Positions 17,167 to 25,053 of a stretch of 42,172 nucleotides of DNA are shown one piece after another. The position numbers and the translations under genes were made by a program. Within the stretch, counting starts at the first letter, position 1; each line of letters begins with the position of its first letter. This DNA is from Rhizobiaceae bacterium (GTDB lineage Bacteria > Pseudomonadota > Alphaproteobacteria > Rhizobiales > Rhizobiaceae). Location of the stretch: NCBI GenBank assembly GCA_014238155.1, contig JABABQ010000020.1:1-42172 (forward strand), read 5' to 3'. A model generated the notes under the pieces. It did not search any database and was not told the origin of the DNA. It saw only the letters and a list, made by a program, of their open reading frames with translations.

Positions 17167-19002
17167 TTGAACCAAAAGCCGAGTAGTGGCGATCAGAGCG
17201 TTTCGCGCGAAGAGTTCGAACGTGCCGTAGCGTCCAAAGCGGCAATCAGCGAAATCCTGGAGGCTATCAATCATTCACGGGACGACGAGCGACCGGTTTT
17301 TCAAGTGATACTTGAGAATGCTCGGCAGCTCTGCCAGGCGACAACCGTCGGCCTAATCCTGGGCAGCCCTCATGATCGGTTCCAAACCTTGGCGGCGTCA
17401 TTAGGCGCCGACCCAGCGGTCGTCGATCTCTACAATGCGGATCCGCCGATAATGGATCCATCTATCTATCTGTCAGCTCAGGCCATTTGCAGGGGCGAGG
17501 TTATTCATGTGGAGGACATGGCAAAAAGCGAGGGTTACCTGTCTGGGTTGCCTCATGCCCGAGCAATGGTGGATCGTCACGGTGCACGCACCATTCTCTT
17601 AGTTCCGCTGGTTGCCAAGAATGGTGTAGTTGGAGTGATCAATCTGCACCGACTAGAAGTCAAACCCTTCGATGATCACGAAATCGAACTAGTTCGAAAC
17701 TTTGCAACTCAGGCGGTCATTGCAATCGAGAATGTTGGTCAGTTCCGCGAAGTGCAGGAACGACTGAAACGGGAGGAGGCATCGCGCGAAATACTGCAGG
17801 TGATCAGCGCGTCGCGAACCGACCCGGCACCGGTGTTCGACGTGATACTGAAACACGCGACGCAACTTTCCGGGGCGCCCCTGGCCAATCTGTGCCTGCT
17901 CAACGAAGAACGCAGCCACTGGCACCTGGTGGCCCATCTTGGCGACGGACTGCGTCACCTCAAGGTGGGGGAAACTGCGACGTCTCTGGATAGCAACCTG
18001 GTCCCCGCCGTTTCCATGCGAACAGCATCGGTTGTGCAGATCGAAAACCTGATAGAGACCGACCTTTACCAGAAAGGTGACCCTGGCCGCGTTGCAATGG
18101 CCGATGCAGAAGGCATGCGGACGGTCGTGGGTGTGCCGCTTCTCAGCGATGATGTGGCCATCGGCTCCATCGCGCTGTTCCGGCGCGAGGTGAAGGCATT
18201 CACCAGCGAAGAGATCCTGTTGGTTGAAACCTTCGCGGCCCAGGCTGTGATCGCCATTGAGAACGTCAAACAGTACCGCGCGCTCACAGAGCGCACCTCA
18301 GAAGTCGAAGCGCTCAACTCTTTGCTTGAGTCCCGCGTTGAGGACCAGGTTGGCGAGATTGAGCGCATGGGACGGCTGAAGCGGTTCCTCCCCTCCGCCG
18401 TCGCCGATGCCGTGGTGACGACGGGCGATGAATCCATGTTGTCCTCCCACCGGGCGCTGATCGCCACCCTGTTCTGCGACATGCGCGGCTTTACCGCCTT
18501 TTGCGAGTCGGCGGAGCCTGAGGAGACCATCGAGGTTCTGCAGACCTATCACCAGGAGATGAGCGAGCTGATCGACCAGTTCGGCGGTGGCGTCGACCAA
18601 CGCGCAGGTGACGGCATTATGGTGATCTTCAACGATCCGATTCCGGTCGACGACCCGGCAGGCGACGCGGTGCGTCTGGCACTTGCGATGCGTCAAAAGA
18701 TGCGCGAGCTGTGCGCCACATGGAAGAAGCTCGGCCACCGGCTCGGTTTCGGCATCGGCATCTCGCTCGGCTACGCGACGGTCGGCATGGTCGGCTCGTC
18801 CGGTCGCTTCGACTACACAGCGTCGGGAACCTCGGTGAATACGGCCGCACGGCTTTGCGACATGGCGCAGAATGATGAGATCCTCATCTCCCCCCGTGCC
18901 TGGGCAGCAGTTGAAGGAATGCTGGAAGCCGAAAGCCGTGGCGAAGCGGCCATGAAGGGCATCAGAGAGCCGGTGGAGGTGTTTGCAGTGATTGCCGAGT
19001 AG
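17167..19002 (+). CDS. GAF-GAF-class III adenylate/guanylate cyclase
   Basis: This 611-residue soluble signalling protein has two GAF sensor domains (about 25-190 and 207-368). A short coiled linker (about 370-405) leads to a class III nucleotide cyclase domain (about 425-605). Metal-binding Asp residues are D438 (FCDMRGFT) and D482 (RAGDGIM). The transition-state pair N558/R562 lies in VNTAARL. The two purine-selecting positions are Q478, where adenylate cyclases normally have Lys, and T555, where Asp is normal. cAMP is likely but cGMP cannot be excluded. The only start compatible with the frame is TTG 17167, because a TGA lies just upstream. There is no clear ribosome-binding site, so the 5' end may be altered. 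G+C rises visibly in the second half of the gene. Confidence 0.85.
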   Translation: MNQKPSSGDQSVSREEFERAVASKAAISEILEAINHSRDDERPVFQVILENARQLCQATTVGLILGSPHDRFQTLAASLGADPAVVDLYNADPPIMDPSIYLSAQAICRGEVIHVEDMAKSEGYLSGLPHARAMVDRHGARTILLVPLVAKNGVVGVINLHRLEVKPFDDHEIELVRNFATQAVIAIENVGQFREVQERLKREEASREILQVISASRTDPAPVFDVILKHATQLSGAPLANLCLLNEERSHWHLVAHLGDGLRHLKVGETATSLDSNLVPAVSMRTASVVQIENLIETDLYQKGDPGRVAMADAEGMRTVVGVPLLSDDVAIGSIALFRREVKAFTSEEILLVETFAAQAVIAIENVKQYRALTERTSEVEALNSLLESRVEDQVGEIERMGRLKRFLPSAVADAVVTTGDESMLSSHRALIATLFCDMRGFTAFCESAEPEETIEVLQTYHQEMSELIDQFGGGVDQRAGDGIMVIFNDPIPVDDPAGDAVRLALAMRQKMRELCATWKKLGHRLGFGIGISLGYATVGMVGSSGRFDYTASGTSVNTAARLCDMAQNDEILISPRAWAAVEGMLEAESRGEAAMKGIREPVEVFAVIAE

Positions 19003-19338
19003 AAAAACGTCTCCCCTGTGGTCTTGCCCTTCTTTCGTGGACACCTAAACTTGGGCGCTGTTTGCGCTGGGAGGTGTTGTTGGTGCGACAATGGAGAGGT
19101 GACGGAATGGCCAGAAGCAATCATTCCACCAAACCCGAAAACTTATGCGCACAGAGCTTTCCTGACCTGCCTCCGTCCTGAGGCACTCGTTAAACTGGGT
19201 AGTAATTTATTGATTTCCGTGAGCGCGACACTCGCATTTATGGCTTCAGTAAGCCTGCTGTTGTGGCGGCAGAGTAAGGTTTCTTTGCCGTGCTACATCG
19301 ACATATTCGCTACGGCCCTGAGCCATTTGCCATTGGTT
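19003..19338. other. Gap between convergent cyclase genes, no supported gene
   Basis: These 336 bp lie between two converging stops. An open + frame from 19018 runs into the antisense of the next gene and shows no domain. A short stretch at 19111-19140 (ATGGCCAGAAGCAATCATTC after GGTGACGGA) faintly resembles the start of an IS3-type OrfA and may be a relic. I see no terminator with a convincing T tract. Confidence 0.5.
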
Positions 19339-20481
19339 TCAATTCAATTGATTAATAAAGTACATGTGCACTGGGGGTTTGTTTTTAACGGGCAGGCTGC
19401 CGCGCTCCTCTGTCTCCGCGCTTCCTAACAACGTTAAGGTAGCTTCTGATACATTGACGCGACCAGCTTCACCGGCGGACTCCATGCGGGAAGCGACATT
19501 GACTGTGTCGCCCCAAATATCAATGCCATGCTCGCCCAAACTGCCGGCTATCGCAGGACCGGAATGCACACCAATGCGGATCTCCCAAGCAGGTTCCGCC
19601 AACGCGATGCGCGCTAGATTCTCTGCAGCAATGTAGTCGCGAATGGCGAGGCCGGCTGCGACAGCATTGCGTGCATGGTCTGCGATGGCCGCCGGAATAC
19701 CCGCAACTGCCATATAAGAGTCGCCGATAGTCTTGATGGGCTTCAGGCCAAAACGCTCGCAGATTTTGTCGAAGGCGCCAAAGTTGCGGGAAAGGACTGC
19801 TAAAAGCTCAGCAGGCTCCAGTTCTTCGGTGTGGCGAGTAAAGCCGACAAAATCCGTAAACAGAACGCTGGCTTGCGAATGGAAACGCCCGCGACCGTCT
19901 GCTTTCTGCTTTGAAGGAGCTACCACATCCTCGATATCGCGTGGTCGCCCACCTTGCAGCACACGAATAGCCTGACTCGCGAGCCGACGGAGGGCGTCGA
20001 TGGCTCGCGTGTCAAGAGTTTTGGATTCTCGTGCCATGACACAAAGGGTTCCAACAATGTATCCACTGGAGCTGACTAACGGAGCTCCCGCATAAAAGCG
20101 GAGGGAGGACGGCGGGTCTACAAATGGGTGATGTCTTGTCCTTTCGTCGGCAAGCATATCTTCAATGACCAATACATCACCGTACGCCAGAACAAACTGA
20201 CACAGGAGATCTTCCGTGAGATCCTTTCCTGGGGCCAAATTTGGCAATCCGCATGATCGCAACATGTGCTGTTCGGGTCGGTCCATTATGTTGATGATTG
20301 CGATTGGAGCATCGGTGACAGCACGAGCAATCCGGATGATGTCGTCCAGATCTGGGTCATTGCGATCAAACTCGGTCAGACCAAGCGTGCTCAGTTCGCG
20401 AAGGCGATCAGTCTCGTTTTTAGGAATCGGTGCTGGCTTGAAGCCGCCACCCGCCGTCCGTTTATCGTGGGTGTCAGTCAT
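19339..20481 (-). CDS. GAF-class III adenylate cyclase
   Basis: This 380-residue protein has an N-terminal GAF domain (about 28-176, LSTLGLTEFDRNDPDLDDI, APIAIINIMD, FYAGAPLVSSSGYIVGTLCV). A class III cyclase domain (about 200-378) follows. All key cyclase residues are present: metal ligands D210 (LFTDFVGFT) and D254 (TIGDSYM), adenine-selecting K250 and D325 (IWGDTVN), and N328/R332. It should therefore make cAMP. ATG 20481 gives MTDTHDKRT. Upstream in-frame starts (to 20577) cannot be excluded and none has a good ribosome-binding site. The gene converges with the GAF-GAF cyclase at 17167, but the two differ in domain number and active-site residues. Confidence 0.9.
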   Translation of the reverse strand: MTDTHDKRTAGGGFKPAPIPKNETDRLRELSTLGLTEFDRNDPDLDDIIRIARAVTDAPIAIINIMDRPEQHMLRSCGLPNLAPGKDLTEDLLCQFVLAYGDVLVIEDMLADERTRHHPFVDPPSSLRFYAGAPLVSSSGYIVGTLCVMARESKTLDTRAIDALRRLASQAIRVLQGGRPRDIEDVVAPSKQKADGRGRFHSQASVLFTDFVGFTRHTEELEPAELLAVLSRNFGAFDKICERFGLKPIKTIGDSYMAVAGIPAAIADHARNAVAAGLAIRDYIAAENLARIALAEPAWEIRIGVHSGPAIAGSLGEHGIDIWGDTVNVASRMESAGEAGRVNVSEATLTLLGSAETEERGSLPVKNKPPVHMYFINQLN

Positions 20482-20789
20482 CCGGAGAGGGTAACACATT
20501 GTTTGACAGAACCAAGCACCAGCAACGCCCGCTTCAACAAACGAAGGCCATCTGCGATGTTGCAGACAGGAAACCACTGGTTCGGCAATCGTTGAACTTG
20601 TTCCAATCCGATACCAAACTCAGTTGTAAACAATTCGAACGATCGCAAGTACAAGTGTCAAGTCTCTCCGCCACGGGTCATCGACCTGAAACAATTTTTC
20701 AGTTCTGGCAACATTTGACTGCGCAGCTTTGCGACGCCCATTCTGCCTGACGATATATGTATAAGTGAACACCTCATAGGAGAGCGCAG
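20482..20789. other. Intergenic region between a cyclase and DUF4282 genes
   Basis: This 308-bp region lies between divergent genes and must hold promoters for both. A purine-rich AGGAGAG at 20778-20784 is the ribosome-binding site of the + strand gene. I see no clear sigma70 hexamer pair, palindrome or additional gene. Confidence 0.5.
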
Positions 20790-21062
20790 ATGAGCACGCT
20801 GACGGATATTTTACGGTTCCGAGTTATGGTGGCCCCATACCTGTTGGAAATATTGTTCTGGGCCGGATTGGCTGGAACGTTCTACGGTGCCTATTGGCTG
20901 CTTGTGCATGATCATTGGGCTTGGTGGATGGCTTTGGTTTTCGGAAGCCTGCTGACCAGAGTGATCTTCGAATTTGGATTGTTGGCGTTTCGCAGCTATG
21001 AGCGCCTCGTTGAAGTGCGCCAATTGTTGCAAACAGGAACTTTCGTAGAGGAAAATAGATGA
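20790..21062 (+). CDS. DUF4282 small membrane protein
   Basis: This 90-residue protein has two predicted membrane helices (about 17-37 and 43-66) and a short charged C-terminus. The opening DILRFRVMVAPYLLEILFW and the later YERLVEVRQLL match the DUF4282 pattern. Function is unknown. An AGGAGAG precedes the ATG by about 5 nt. Its TGA overlaps the ATG of the next gene (ATGA), so the two are co-translated and their products may act together in the membrane. Confidence 0.8.
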   Translation: MSTLTDILRFRVMVAPYLLEILFWAGLAGTFYGAYWLLVHDHWAWWMALVFGSLLTRVIFEFGLLAFRSYERLVEVRQLLQTGTFVEENR

Positions 21063-21421
21063 ATGCATCGAACCTGGCTTTGAGGTTTTTGCTTGAGCTT
21101 GCTGCATTAGCCGGACTTGCCACCTGGGCATGGAGTTTAACAAGTGGTTTGTGGCGTTTTGTTCTGGCCCTCGTTGTTGTTGTCATTGCAATGGTTCTTT
21201 GGGGCGTCTTCGCGGTGCCGAATGATCCAAGCCGATCGGGCAACGCCCCTGTACCCATTCCAGGTCTGCTGCGTCTGGTTCTGGAACTGAGCCTTTTGCT
21301 GGGCGGTGTTTACGCTTGGCATTTTAGTGGCTTCATTATGGTTGCTTACATCGTTGGCGCTCTGGTTGTGGTTCACTACCTTCTGAGCGTCGAAAGGATT
21401 GTGTGGTTAGTGCAGCAATGA
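21059..21421 (+). CDS. YrdB-family (DUF2568) membrane protein
   Basis: This 120-residue protein has four predicted membrane segments: about 6-28, 31-51, 68-88 and 91-113. NLALRFLLELAALAGLATWAW, quoted as NLALRFLLELAALAGL plus ATWAW, and WGVFAVPNDPSRSG are typical of YrdB/DUF2568. Function is unknown. It overlaps the DUF4282 gene by 4 bp (ATGA) and forms a two-gene unit with it. No terminator is evident before the MITE-like repeat that begins 95 bp later. Confidence 0.85.
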   Translation: MNASNLALRFLLELAALAGLATWAWSLTSGLWRFVLALVVVVIAMVLWGVFAVPNDPSRSGNAPVPIPGLLRLVLELSLLLGGVYAWHFSGFIMVAYIVGALVVVHYLLSVERIVWLVQQ

Positions 21422-21515
21422 CTGGTTTTCCCCAATGCTGGCGACAATTCTAATTCGGTTGAGGCAACGAAATATGGCCCCTTCTGAGACATGTCTGCCA
21501 TGTCGCGAACGGGCT

Positions 21516-21674
21516 GAGGCTGTGTGAAAACTCGATTTTCGGCGGAGCCGCTAGCATGAATTTCCAAATCTGAGCAGTTTCATGTGCACGGACGAAACGC
21601 TCGCCTGATCGGCTACCAGAAAAAGGAATGGCGTTCTAACTGGAATTGCCAAAACGGAGTTTTCACACAGCCTC
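21516..21674. mobile_element. MITE-like element with 17-bp perfect terminal inverted repeats
   Basis: GAGGCTGTGTGAAAACT (21516-21532) and its exact reverse complement (21658-21674) bound a 159-bp unit with no coding capacity. The tetranucleotide GGCT lies directly outside both ends (21512-21515 and 21675-21678) and could be a target duplication. The end sequence resembles inverted repeats of DDE-type insertion sequences found in Rhizobiales, so this is probably a non-autonomous or internally deleted derivative. It sits within the 379-bp gap 21422-21800, where I see nothing else. Confidence 0.75.
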
Positions 21675-21800
21675 GGCTCAATCCGGACCTAGAGCTGTTG
21701 GCTGGTAGCACTTGAACCAATGACCGAGATGCGGCGGACTATGCAGACTTTGACGGTTAGCCCGGGAGCTTGGTTTCACCAATGCCCCCAGTCAGGTTTT

Positions 21801-22082
21801 TTAAGAGTTCTGGTCGGCGGTCTCTGGTCCAAAGGTATTCTTGATCTCTGAAACGAGATCTGCTGGGAAACCTCCCTCTTTGGCATGACGGTAGATGTCG
21901 TCAGCGCTGTCAGCTTCATGAACGCAGTAGAGTTTGTCCCCAGCAGCATAGGTATGGTGCCACACATAGGGTACTCCCAAACCGTCAACGACGGCGTTTG
22001 ATTTGGCCGAGATGTCACATAGTTCGCCAGCAGTCAGCTTGTCGGCGCCAGGAATATTCCGTTCAACGATGAATTTAGGCAT
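21801..22082 (-). CDS. DUF4242 small protein
   Basis: This 93-residue protein begins MPKFIVERNIPGA and continues with DISAKSNAVVDGLG, VPYVWHHTYAAGDKLYCVHEA and AEGGFPADLV-like residues, the pattern of DUF4242. One member, Streptomyces SCO4226, binds nickel, and whether this protein does is unknown. AAGGAGAAAACC stands just before ATG 22082. The longer frame from 22106 is unnecessary. The gene diverges from an HxlR-type regulator at 22228, and the operator-like palindromes between them suggest that regulator controls it. Confidence 0.85.
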   Translation of the reverse strand: MPKFIVERNIPGADKLTAGELCDISAKSNAVVDGLGVPYVWHHTYAAGDKLYCVHEADSADDIYRHAKEGGFPADLVSEIKNTFGPETADQNS

Positions 22083-22139
22083 GGTTTTCTCCTTGAGTTT
22101 CAACAAGCGTAGACTGAACTATTTAGCCCATTTCTGGAT

Positions 22140-22179
22140 AGTTCACTTTGTGAAGCATTCCCACTTCACAAAGTGAACT
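22140..22179. promoter_or_regulatory. Nested palindromic operator between the DUF4242 and HxlR genes
   Basis: AGTTCACTTTGTGAAG (22140-22155) and its exact reverse complement (22164-22179) are separated by 8 bp. Each arm contains its own 13-bp palindrome, TTCAC-TTT-GTGAA and TTCAC-AAA-GTGAA. A pair of dimer sites in a divergent promoter next to an HxlR-type gene is the expected form of its autoregulatory operator. Confidence 0.75.
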
Positions 22180-22227
22180 GGTTAGATTTCACCCGATTTG
22201 GTAATCTTGGTTCAAGGAGAAACCGAA

Positions 22228-22974
22228 ATGTACACCAAACCCTATGGACTAATTTGCCCGATAACCCATGCCTGCGAAGTACTGGAACCACGTTGGACCA
22301 TTCCGATACTGACGGAAATGTGGGGTGGGGCGACGCGGTTTAGTGATATTCGACGCGGGATTGGAAACATCTCAACGGCTCTTCTGTCACGGAGATTGAA
22401 AGAACTCGCGGCGCTGGACCTAATCGAAAGGGTGGAAGAACCGACGACTGGTCAAGTCCACTATATCAGGACCCGGAAAGCCGTCGAACTTGAGCCCGTT
22501 CTAGACGCGATGGGCAGGTGGGCTCAACGCAACTTAGTTGCAGAAGCTGCGCTGGAAAACATGACTGTTTCAAATCTGATGTGGCAAATGCGGAACTACA
22601 TCTTTCCCGAACACCTTCCAGACCGTCAGCTTGTTTTCCAATTTAGGTTTAACGATCCCGACTTGGAATACAGCAAATATTGGGCCCTGATCCGGCCTGG
22701 TTTTCCGATTGAAATCTGCGCAACGCCTCCATCCAGTGAGGTCGACCTTTTCATCGAGACAAACTGTATGTCTCTTTCTTCCATAATTCTCAGTCGATCG
22801 ACTATTGATCGCGAACTTGAAGAAGGCCGACTGTTTCTTAGCGGCGACGCCATATTGTCGCGTACTATGAACCGATGGTTTTATCACTGGACCAAGCAGG
22901 AGCGCTCGGAAATAATTCAGCGCCAGGGGGATTTAGTGGATAAAGCTTCTCCTCCGTTAGAGGCTGCCGAATAA
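22228..22974 (+). CDS. HxlR-family transcriptional regulator with C-terminal extension
   Basis: This is a 248-residue protein. Residues about 8-105 are an HxlR winged helix (CPITHACEVLEPRWTIPIL, TRFSDIRRGIGNISTALLSRRLKEL, quoted in two pieces: TRFSDIRRGIGN and ISTALLSRRLKEL). Typical HxlR proteins end near residue 110-140, whereas this one carries about 110 more residues, a possible SCP2-like ligand-binding domain. Cys10 and Cys16 lie near the N-terminus. Redox-sensing HxlR proteins such as YodB use a Cys in that region. AAGGAGAAACCGAA precedes ATG 22228. The upstream double palindrome suggests control of itself and of the divergent DUF4242 gene. Confidence 0.85.
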   Translation: MYTKPYGLICPITHACEVLEPRWTIPILTEMWGGATRFSDIRRGIGNISTALLSRRLKELAALDLIERVEEPTTGQVHYIRTRKAVELEPVLDAMGRWAQRNLVAEAALENMTVSNLMWQMRNYIFPEHLPDRQLVFQFRFNDPDLEYSKYWALIRPGFPIEICATPPSSEVDLFIETNCMSLSSIILSRSTIDRELEEGRLFLSGDAILSRTMNRWFYHWTKQERSEIIQRQGDLVDKASPPLEAAE

Positions 22975-23335
22975 GCCCTGAGCAGACCTTGGCCTTTCAC
23001 AGATTTTACCATGGCCAATGTCCGGTGAGCGGACATTTTACCATTTTGGGTTTTTAGGATTGTCTGTACTGCGACATGCAATCAACTAACAATATGGCGG
23101 AGAACGGCCGTTGGTGGTTTTGAACAGGTACCATCGATATTCGCCAAAACGGACTTTGAAATTCATCGAGAAGCGAAAATTCCAGGACCTGCACTGGGCC
23201 TTTATATGAACTTAACGGTTTGTCGAATTTTGGATTATCCGTAAGCCAACTTAACGTTCATGACACTCTGTTTCTGACTTTGGTTCCGGTCGAAACTATT
23301 AAATGCTGCCCGCCGACTGGTGATCGAGGCACAGA
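22975..23335. other. Gap after the HxlR gene, with a hairpin
   Basis: These 361 bp contain a perfect stem, AATGTCCG (23017-23024) and CGGACATT (23030-23037) with a 5-nt loop, followed by TTA. It could be a weak terminator serving the HxlR gene. The rest shows no coding potential I trust. The small + frame from 23220 runs antisense into the solute-binding protein gene. Confidence 0.5.
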
Positions 23336-24175
23336 TTATTCAACAAGATCTGCGGGCCCTGAATATTTCAGAAGAATGCGTTCCAGTGTTCCGTCTGAAG
23401 CCATGCGCTCGAGGCTCCTATTGATAAGCCGTTTGACCTCGGTTGGTTGTTGTGGACTTAATGTCAGGTAAAGAGGCTGAGACGGAATAATATTGGAGGC
23501 ATCTTGAAAACGAAGATCCTCCAACTTCAGACCGCTGTCTATGAGGCTGTAAAGCATTCGTGCATGAAAACCGAATACGACGTCGCCACGCTTGTGCCGC
23601 AACATCCGCAATGTGCCTTTTGGAGTAAAAGCCCGAACCGCCTTAATTGACCCGCCGCCCTCTCCCACCAGCGGGTTGGCCAAATGCGGGTCAAGACCGG
23701 GATAGTGGAAATTCTCCACGAGTATTGCCACTCGATTTTCAATGTCAGCAACATCATCAATTTTGAAGTGATCGGTCTTCAATGTGATCGCCACGTGATT
23801 AAATGCCATTATCGGCGTTTGCGAAAACTCAAGCGGAATATCCGGTTCATTGCCGACTAAAAATCCATAGGTAATCCAGTCATTTCCCGTGCGCAGTTCT
23901 TCAACCATTCGTTTCCAGGGCATGATCTTTGGCACGATTTGATAGTCCGAGTTTTCAAATATGAGCTGCATAATTTCGGTAATTATGCCGCCCGCCATCG
24001 GATCGTCGGGCTTGGTGATCATCAATGGTTCGACAGTGCCACCAAGTATCAGATACGAGACTTTTCCTTTGACCTGCGCCAGAACCTGCATTGCAACAAA
24101 TGGTGTTGTTGTGAATACAACAAGTGCAATCAGTCCAAGACCGAATATCCAACCAGATCGAACCCAACCAAACAT
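23336..24175 (-). CDS. Periplasmic solute-binding protein (family 3-like)
   Basis: This 279-residue protein has an N-terminal hydrophobic segment (about 8-34) that is a signal peptide or anchor. It is followed by a bilobal binding-protein fold of the amino-acid (SBP_bac_3) type, with a GGIITEIMQLIF segment near 62-73 and a C-terminal LINRSLERMASDGTLERILLKY, quoted as LINRSLERM and DGTLERILLKY. No permease or ATPase gene is near, so it is unlikely to serve an ABC importer encoded here. It is third in line after a histidine kinase and a response regulator (65 bp after the latter). This recalls systems such as TorT/TorS, where a periplasmic binding protein presents the signal to the kinase. Its ligand is unknown. 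Confidence 0.75.
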   Translation of the reverse strand: MFGWVRSGWIFGLGLIALVVFTTTPFVAMQVLAQVKGKVSYLILGGTVEPLMITKPDDPMAGGIITEIMQLIFENSDYQIVPKIMPWKRMVEELRTGNDWITYGFLVGNEPDIPLEFSQTPIMAFNHVAITLKTDHFKIDDVADIENRVAILVENFHYPGLDPHLANPLVGEGGGSIKAVRAFTPKGTLRMLRHKRGDVVFGFHARMLYSLIDSGLKLEDLRFQDASNIIPSQPLYLTLSPQQPTEVKRLINRSLERMASDGTLERILLKYSGPADLVE

Positions 24176-24240
24176 ATTCTATTCCTTCGCAACTTGTGAA
24201 ACACAGCGGCTTAATAAAGTTCGCCTTTCCAATGCCTTGC

Positions 24241-24954
24241 TTAATTGTTAGATTGGAACAGGTATCCAATTCCCCGTACCGTTCTGATGATTTGAGGGTG
24301 AGAGGGATCTTCCTCAATTTTGTGACGAAGTCGATTGATGCGAACGTCAATGCTTCGGTCGTCCGGCTCCCAACTTCTTTGGGAAGTTTCCTCAACCAAT
24401 TCATCCCGGCTGAGTGCGCTGTTTGGCTTTCCGTGAAACAACTCCAGCAGATCGCATTCTCCTGCAGATAATTGAGCGATTGTTCCATCTGCCCTGCGAA
24501 ATACTTTTTCAATTCGATCGTAACTCGCCTGGCCAAATTTATATAATTCGGTGGATTCATCGCTGCCTAATTCGTTGTCGACCATTTCGACACGCCGAAG
24601 CACGCTTCGTACTCTCGCGAGCAGCTCACGCAAACCAAAGGGCTTCACAACGTAATCGTCGGCGCCGGATTCCAAACCAAGGACGCGGTCAGCAACATCA
24701 CCGAATGCAGTGACGATAATGATACCTATCTGCATGGACTCACGAATTTCGCGGGTAAGAGATATCCCATCTTCTCCAGGCAGTCCAAGATCAAGAAGTA
24801 TCAGATCGATTTTGTTTAATTCCAGATGTTGGCGCATCTCTTTACCGCTTGCTGCGGTTGAAACGGTGAAACCACGAAGGCGTAAATATTCTGAAACTGC
24901 GTCCGTCATCTCAGGTTCATCGTCTACCACAAGTATGTGTTTTTGGTCTGTCAC
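24241..24954 (-). CDS. OmpR-family response regulator
   Basis: This 237-residue protein has a receiver domain (about 5-118) with acidic pocket D11/D12, phosphoacceptor D55 in LILLDLGLPG, the T/S position in IIVTAFGD, and Lys in VVKPFG. It is followed by a winged-helix DNA-binding domain (about 140-235, ending RTVRGIGYLF). It is encoded 99 bp downstream of its presumed histidine kinase on the same strand. OmpR-type proteins bind direct repeats with about 10-11 bp spacing. Repeats of about that spacing are seen upstream of the divergent cytochrome gene, which makes that promoter the likely target. Confidence 0.93.
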   Translation of the reverse strand: MTDQKHILVVDDEPEMTDAVSEYLRLRGFTVSTAASGKEMRQHLELNKIDLILLDLGLPGEDGISLTREIRESMQIGIIIVTAFGDVADRVLGLESGADDYVVKPFGLRELLARVRSVLRRVEMVDNELGSDESTELYKFGQASYDRIEKVFRRADGTIAQLSAGECDLLELFHGKPNSALSRDELVEETSQRSWEPDDRSIDVRINRLRHKIEEDPSHPQIIRTVRGIGYLFQSNN

Positions 24955-25053
24955 CAGGAGGAACCCAACATTTTCAGAGCCTACTTCAAGCTTGGAACCA
25001 ATCGTATTTGTTCGGCGAACGAAGAAAGAACAAACAGATTAGGTGTTAACCGA

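Noticed and set aside
19018-19428. 136-codon + frame between the cyclases
   Set aside because: It runs antisense into the second cyclase gene and its sequence has no recognisable domain. A faint IS-like stretch near 19111 was too short to call.
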